Shown here in pieces: positions 53,615 through 64,000 of a stretch of 64,000 nt of DNA (position 1 is its first letter; each line of letters begins with the position of its first letter). The stretch lies in contig NC_090783.1 of NCBI RefSeq assembly GCF_040054535.1, positions 6,106,501-6,170,500 of the forward strand, written 5' to 3'. A program made the position numbers and the translations under genes. The stretch comes from Antennarius striatus (taxonomy: Eukaryota; Chordata; Actinopteri; Lophiiformes; Antennariidae). The notes under the pieces are model-generated. The model was not told where the DNA came from, did not search any database, and was given only the letters and a program-made list of their open reading frames with translations.

Positions 53615-56600
53615 TTAGTTAAATGCACCGTGGTCCACATACGGAAAGGCCAGGAAATCCCCCAGCTTGTTTCCATGACTGTCATAGTGGAGCATCCGGA
53701 AACACTTGTCACAGAACAGACACGGATCACTGGGAGCAAACCGGTCGTTGGTAGTGAACCATCTGGAGACAGAGAAGGGGACGCTCAGCTTCTGCTTGGC
53801 TTCATGTCAAACCAGCTGAAGCACTGCTGAGTCCACTCACCTTCCGATGAAGACGTGACAAACGGCACACTTCTGCGTGGATACCCGGTCCTTGTGTGTC
53901 ATGAGTGGATACAGCTTCTTGTTCAAGCAGTCGTTCTCATGGGCCAGTCTGGAGACAATGAAGGAGAAGGATGAAAACAGAACCTCTGTCTGGCCTTCGT
54001 CATACGGGAAGCTGCAATCATGTGTGGTTACTCTTCACAGAGATAAATCGGCACTTAGGCTCATGCAACTACGTATTACGCATTTCAGGGGACGCCAAAA
54101 TCAAATTAGCACCCGCGTCATCTGTGTGCAGCCAGTTCCTGTCTGACAATGGAATGCTTCATCCTGAAAGATTGTAGTACAAACGAAAAGTGCTGTTAAA
54201 AAGAGAAAATCACAGCTTGTGATCATTTGAACCACTGTTTATAATTGCACAGTAGTTTATTAAGGTACGTAGCGACAAGGACCTGAGTCAGTGAGATCAA
54301 TCACATGAATGAAAACACCCACGAGCAGAAGCTACAACAGAGAATGTGATGATGCATGTGATTGTTCTCAATTGGGTCAATTAGTCCTTTGCCACTGCGA
54401 AGTTTTTACAAACGGAAAACATAGATAGATATATACTTTAATAATCCCGGAGGAAATTGCACTAACATGATCTTCAAGAAAAAACCACTGTCACGTAGAT
54501 TCTTAGTTTGATCAGACGCAGACTTTTGTGAATTCTTATTTTGAATTTGGTGTTTAATGATCCAGATTTATTCATGTATTTGATACTGTGACTCGGCAGT
54601 GACCCATCAGAAACTTAAGCTTCATTTCTTTCAGTGTTAAAATAATATTCGTGATAAAAGACAATCGATTGGCTGTTTCCTCAGATCTGCCTTCAAAAAT
54701 GTGTTCCGCTTGACCTTCTGACGAGACATTCTGAAAGCTTTGACATAATATTTTTTTTTCCTATTAGTTGTTGCAGCTTCGTAATTTTCCAAAAAAGATT
54801 GAAGGCGTGACGCGGCGTGCCAGCAGCAAACCCTTCCAAAAGATTTGTCTTTGCAAAATTGATTGATTACTATAGGAATTATGGAATCATACTCCCTGGT
54901 ACTTCTAATTTGAGTTTTTCGGTGGGGATATTTTACTTCTATCTAGTTCGGTTGCATTCTTTGACGTTTAATCTACACTTTTGCAAATCCAGTTTTCTTT
55001 GTGAAATAAAAATAAACAAGTATCACTAACCTGATGTCTGTGATGATGACAAGATGTTCACAGTCTCCCTGATGACAGTAGAGGTATGGGAAACCCACTT
55101 TAACAGTCAGATCCGCAAACTTTGTGTGCTCCATGTCAGCCTGGCTGAAAGTCGGGAAGTTGCGGGTCTTCGCCCATTCGATGATGGTCCTGTATAATAA
55201 ACACACAGAAGGTATGTCAACATAATGTCCTCTGGAATTCATGCATGTTCACTTTCAAGTTCTACATCAAAGTTTTCCCAGCAAAACTAAGGAGGAAGTA
55301 GGTGAGAAATCCACCATAATGATCATTATCCTCTTTCAATTTTTCATTTGTAATGATAAATATTAGCTAAAAAAGACTGAATGTGCCACTTTTCAGTTTG
55401 TCCAAGCAACAATGCTAAAAAAAAAAAGTAATGTTTTAAATTGATGGCTGAAGCATAATTGCTTAGCTTAGAATTAATGGCCTGCACTAAAATGTAACAC
55501 CTGGATGTATGGTCTGATTGTGCATTAGACACACTGTGTGGAGAACTTAAAAAAAAAAAATACTGAAAATGAAGCCATGTAAAGACGTACATGCTGATGT
55601 CCCGACACTCTGGGAATCGCATGTCTCTGTAGAAAACGCCCTCGAAGAAAAAGAAAGCCGACTTGAAATGATCCTGAAATACAAAATATGAGATTATTTC
55701 ATTTCGTACACTCGCAGAACATGACTGAACCGCAAAACACAGGATTCATCCATCCATGTTTTTGTAGACACGATGACTGTAAATGGATTCATTTAGGTGT
55801 GCAGTCACAGTAAATACACAGAACCCACATACTCATTGGGTGTGCAGTGACACAAAGCAAATATGTTCAGACCTCCTGGATCAGGGGATTTGTAAATCTC
55901 TGTACGTGTCCTTACTTTGCTGATGAAGTCTGGAACCATGTCTGGCGTATTGCTAAACTCTCCACACACTTGCAGGTCGCTGACACAACAGATGCCATCC
56001 CTAAGATCTGCCAAGCTGTGAGAGCCCGTCATTAGGAGAGTCATGTGGGGTCTGATGTGGATAAACTGGGGAGGGGGGGAATGGTAAGGAAATCTCAGCT
56101 GCACTGAAAACACTGTACTAATGGAAAAAACTTGTAGACTTTGAGGTTCTGGGCGAGAAGCTCACTTTCTCAATGATAGCTGGGTAGTAGACGTTGATCG
56201 ATAAAATGATCTCTCCTTCAGGGATCATATCATCCTCTGACTCTGGTTTCCCAACAACAATCAGACGATCCTAGAGACCAAACACACACATACAGAGAAG
56301 AGATGCATGACAAATTACATGGGTTTTGCACATATTCATAAACACACGTAACTGTAGGCAACTAAACTATTCCAGCGGGTGGATCTTGAGTGACGCACCA
56401 GTTCATCTGCGTAGCGATCATGTCGACTCTTTTTGATTCTTTTTGAAGATTTGTAATCCTGTTTCTTTTTTCTTTGTCTGCACAGAAAAGAAAAAGGAGG
56501 GCATCGAACTTGTTCCCATGCTGCTGTTTTGTCCGTGGCACAACATTAATGATAGAAAGTGAAGGGAAGAGTCATACATTAGTGTTCTCAAAGTTGCATC

Positions 56601-57682
56601 TGGAGGTACAACATCGGGGTCAGGCTGCTGATCTTCAGGATGGCAAAGGAGCGAATCAGGACTTAAAAAAAGGAAACAGTCATGTCAGTAGTCGGCAAAC
56701 ATGTCAAAAACTGGAACGAGTCAACACAGTTTATACTTTATAGATATCTTTATAGATGTACTGTACTTTATAGATATCCTGCTCTGGAATCTTTATGGTT
56801 TTATAGTTTCTACAGTATTTTTATAAATCTATTATCTCATTTTACATACTTGTTTTCAAAGTGGTGATGTATTGTGATTGACAGTGTTCGTGTGTTTGTC
56901 CGTCCGTTAGTATGTCCACCAAATATCTTCAGATTCCAGATAGAAAGATTAAACAAAAAAGCATGTTACTCGGGCAGCAAAGGGGATGGAATTGAGATGA
57001 TGATCTTGACCTTGAGAAAACTAGGTCAAGGTCAAATTTCAACTTTTGTTAGGAACTGGATATAGATAGAAAGACCAGAAAGACGAGGGAGAAGGCCAGT
57101 GTGAGTAAGACCATAGATCAAAGAAAGTGCTTTGCCCTACCCTATGCACAAGCTTTGATCTATGGGCAAGGCTAGTGTAAAGCTTTGACCTACCCAAAAA
57201 GGTCAAAGCTATACAGGTACTAGTTTTTGCACCAATATTGTGCTTGTATTACTGCTGCTCTAAGTACCTTCAATTACCCCTTGATGGACAAATTAAGTTT
57301 TTGGAAATTAATTGAATACACTGAAATTTTAAAATTCTATTGCAAAAATATCAGATAAAAGTGTCTTGGTTGGAGAAGCAGAATGTTGTGGAGGCTGAAA
57401 CAAATAGCCTAGCAAACACAGCCTAGCAAACACACGATTAGCCGCGTACCTGCAGACGGCTTTCAGTTCGTTCATGGTCTCCTCACTGATGCCCATGTCG
57501 TTCGCAAAGTGAGCGTTAAACGTTTCGTCGTCCTCCCGCCGGTAGGAATAGTCGCTCGGCTCCAGCCTCTTCAGCCACTCGTCCCTGAAAGAACCGACAT
57601 GAAACGGTTTGCTATTAACGCCAAGGTATTCGTAGTCGGGGATGTTAGCTTCGCTATCTGTTGACATACTGCTTTCCGCCAT
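53615..57682 (-). CDS. snapc3: snRNA-activating protein complex subunit 3
   Basis: SNAPC3 (SNAP50) is a core subunit of SNAPc, which binds the proximal sequence element of snRNA genes for RNA polymerases II and III. Nine coding exons in transcript order: 57682-57450, 56661-56578, 56477-56399, 56270-56166, 56065-55916, 55673-55591, 55189-55031, 53948-53841, 53762-53615. Phases agree and total 382 residues plus stop (human 411). The N-terminus is variable. The conserved part begins near [14 protein letters not shown] and runs through [38 protein letters not shown] and [20 protein letters not shown]. The last two exons carry Cys pairs ([22 protein letters not shown]) typical of the family's zinc-binding C-terminus, ending at [12 protein letters not shown]. 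The start is the first ATG after a short promoter; a second in-frame ATG follows five codons later. The gene is convergent with psip1 and divergent from ttc39b. Intron 1 contains copy C of the dispersed repeat. Confidence 0.95.
56855..57235 (-). repeat. dispersed repeat with AAGGTCA inverted repeats, copy C
   Basis: It lies in snapc3 intron 1, inverted relative to copies A and B. On the minus strand it includes TTTGACCTTGACCTAGTTTT followed by CTCAAGGTCAAGATCATC, then CCCCTTTGCTGCCCGAGTAA and a terminal CACTGTCAATCACAATACAT. The TCTTACTCACACTGGCCTTC segment is also found in copy B. Confidence 0.85.
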
Positions 57683-57760
57683 TTTTTTTGGTCTGACTTG
57701 CGCAGTGGATGATGGGTAATGTAGTTTTTACGACAAGCGACAAGGCTCATTCGGGGTAAA
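57683..57760 (-). promoter_or_regulatory. snapc3: snapc3 proximal promoter
   Basis: A short TATA-less region directly upstream of the snapc3 ATG. Its most specific element is the ZNF143-like site at 57,707-57,725, 25 bases before the ATG. A GCGCA and an ACGACAAGCGACAAGG sequence are also present. Confidence 0.5.
57707..57725 (-). promoter_or_regulatory. ZNF143 (Staf)-type binding site
   Basis: On the minus strand the sequence reads ACTACATTACCCATCATCC. It fits the ZNF143/Staf motif, usually written ACTACAATTCCCANNATNC, with differences only at tolerated positions. ZNF143 is a known activator of snRNA genes and of many TATA-less promoters. Confidence 0.6.
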
Positions 57761-59500
57761 AACTTTTGTGGTTTTTCTTTGTTTTATTTTCCTAAATTGA
57801 ATAAATATACTGTAGTGACGCTTTGATTTCTAGCATGACTGTAAGCCTCTTTTCTCAAAGTGTACAAAATGCTTATAAAATATTTGGACCTGTGATCCAT
57901 ATGATCAAAGCTAATGTGAAAAAGAAAAGACGTTTAGTAAATAAGTTAGATCGACTTGATGCTCATATTTCATGTGGAGAACAGGGATCAAACGAATTTA
58001 TCATTTATTTATCAAACGTTCATTACGAAAAAGGGAAAAAACCAATTCTGCAGCAACAGGAGAAATAAAAAAAACCCCCACCATGAAGTAATTTGTTAGG
58101 GAAGGACGTCAGATGAAAGCGGAAAACCAAAGTGGCAACCCGGCATGAGAGAAGTCCGGCGTTGATCTGTTGGTGTGTAAGGAATTTAGACACTGTAATT
58201 AGTCACTATTGGGATGAGTTTCCCTTGTGCGTGACTGTTACCAAACATAATCAACTAAGGAGCATATAAAATAAAATTAATCATATTTCTGTGTATGAAC
58301 GTTACAAGAAATTGATGCTCCATTCTAGTGAGACGTTAGGAATTATCAAAAAAGAGATTTATCCTCTAACCCTTCCAGATGATTTAAAGTAAACCGAATT
58401 ACCATCTTAAAGCAAAGACCCTTTCTTAAATTATAGGAGAGAGGGAAATGTGCAACAAAATCTTTCCCCCCTGATCCATTGATCCTCATCATCTCATGAT
58501 CCTCAGATGAATCGTGTGATCTCCATTGATTCTCTAGGTTAACTATCAATGGAAATTGTTTTTTAAAAATCTAGTACAATAGATGAGAATAATCAACAAA
58601 AGGGGTCATTTTAATTTTAAAAAGTAAACAATTTTTTATTCAAGGGGAGCAAAGCTAATTAAAAGTTCAATGGCTTTATTCAAACAGGCATTCTTGATCA
58701 TGTCCTGATGCTACAAAATCTGTTTTAGCGATGGTGAAATTCAGTATACTAAGTTCCATTCATATTTTTTTGTGATGAATTATGTAGGCCAATCATGCTT
58801 TCATTGGAACAACATCTTAATTTTATTCATGGATTTAGATTACATAGTTCTATTATTGTATCTTCAAGTTGATTTCGGGGAACGACAGTTCTAGAACTGG
58901 GTGAACTACTTAAACCTTTTCACTACCGAGAGACTGACACACCTCATTGTCTATTCATCAGAGAGAGAGCAGACATGGAGAAAGTCCAAAAAAACAACAA
59001 CTTCACATTAGTAAATAGACCGAGAAGCAGAAACCGATTCCAAAAATTCTATTTTTTTCTGCCTTACATCAACAGTTTGAGAATACTGTATTATTTTATT
59101 GTAAAGTAAAAATATAAGGATCTTGACCTACATTTTTTTTTAACTAATTTTAAACACACACCCGGTCTGTGTGTATGTAATTGGCTCACTGCGCGCCTAA
59201 ATCGGTTATATCCATATCCACTCCCGATTACGTTACTTTTGAATTGAATGACGTTTTGACAGCCCGCATGGCCCTTTGGTGAATGCAGAAGAAAATGAGG
59301 TTCAACGTGTCATGAAAAAGTTGCTCACAGTGCAAGACTGTCAGCTGGAGAGGAGTAAACTATCTGTAAATAACCGTAGTGCGATAAAGATAAGGAGATA
59401 TTTGTGGGCTGGTCCTGCGAACCTCGGCTCCTCCTGTCGCGTTTCATTATAAATTTCGTGAGATGCAGAATTAGTGTCGTACTTGGAAGACGGTAAAGTC
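57761..59500. other. intergenic between snapc3 and ttc39b
   Basis: AT-rich sequence between two divergent promoters. A frame at 57,823-58,068 (+, 81 aa) has no domain and no conserved look. I see no exon, RNA gene or recognised repeat. Confidence 0.5.
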
Positions 59501-59580
59501 CTGCAATAACACGGGCAGCATAGTACCTGAGAAGGAAAGACATCAGAGAGACATCAGTCTGCTTCAAAGTGACACTAAGA
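59501..59580 (+). promoter_or_regulatory. ttc39b: ttc39b 5' UTR region
   Basis: Sequence immediately before the ttc39b ATG. The transcription start cannot be placed. The ATG at 59,581 has a purine at -3 (AAGA before ATGG), a favourable initiation context. Confidence 0.35.

Positions 59581-64000
<4,420 letters not shown>

Overview
The window is vertebrate nuclear DNA, most likely from a ray-finned (teleost) fish. Genes are split into many short exons with GT-AG introns, some only about 60-120 bp. There are long CA/TG, AT and ATC microsatellites, and decayed retrotransposon pieces of types common in fish. The three proteins that can be read are close to their human counterparts. There are no bacterial-style operons.

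Layout. Bases 1 to about 45,400 are a gene-poor stretch in which I find no protein recognisable by family. It holds microsatellites, homopolymers and small hairpins. It also has several AT-rich blocks dense in homeodomain-type TAATTA sites that look like conserved developmental regulatory elements. One plausible 3'-terminal coding exon of an unidentified minus-strand gene lies at 15,909-16,083. A degenerate LINE ORF1 sits at 39,200-40,076.

From about 45,440 to 64,000 the window is gene-dense: psip1 (LEDGF/p75, plus strand, 45,918-52,481), snapc3 (minus, 53,615-57,682) and ttc39b (plus, 59,581 to beyond the right end). I joined the exons by eye using splice sites and reading-frame phase. psip1 and snapc3 close to complete frames of 508 and 382 residues; ttc39b runs for 500 codons before the window cuts it. 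psip1 and snapc3 are tail-to-tail with about 1.1 kb between stop codons. snapc3 and ttc39b are head-to-head about 1.9 kb apart. Order and relative orientation match human 9p22.3 (TTC39B-SNAPC3-PSIP1), which supports the naming. In human, CCDC171 and then BNC2 follow PSIP1; I recognise neither here.

Roles. LEDGF/p75 is a PWWP/AT-hook chromatin tether. SNAPC3 is a core subunit of the snRNA-promoter complex SNAPc. TTC39B is a TPR protein linked in mammals to LXR turnover and lipid metabolism. They are neighbours by ancient synteny and share no pathway. The most unusual item is a dispersed repeat, seen at least three times (two copies in introns), built from units with inverted AAGGTCAAGGTCA arms. 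These arms are tandem ERR/NR5A-type nuclear-receptor half-sites.
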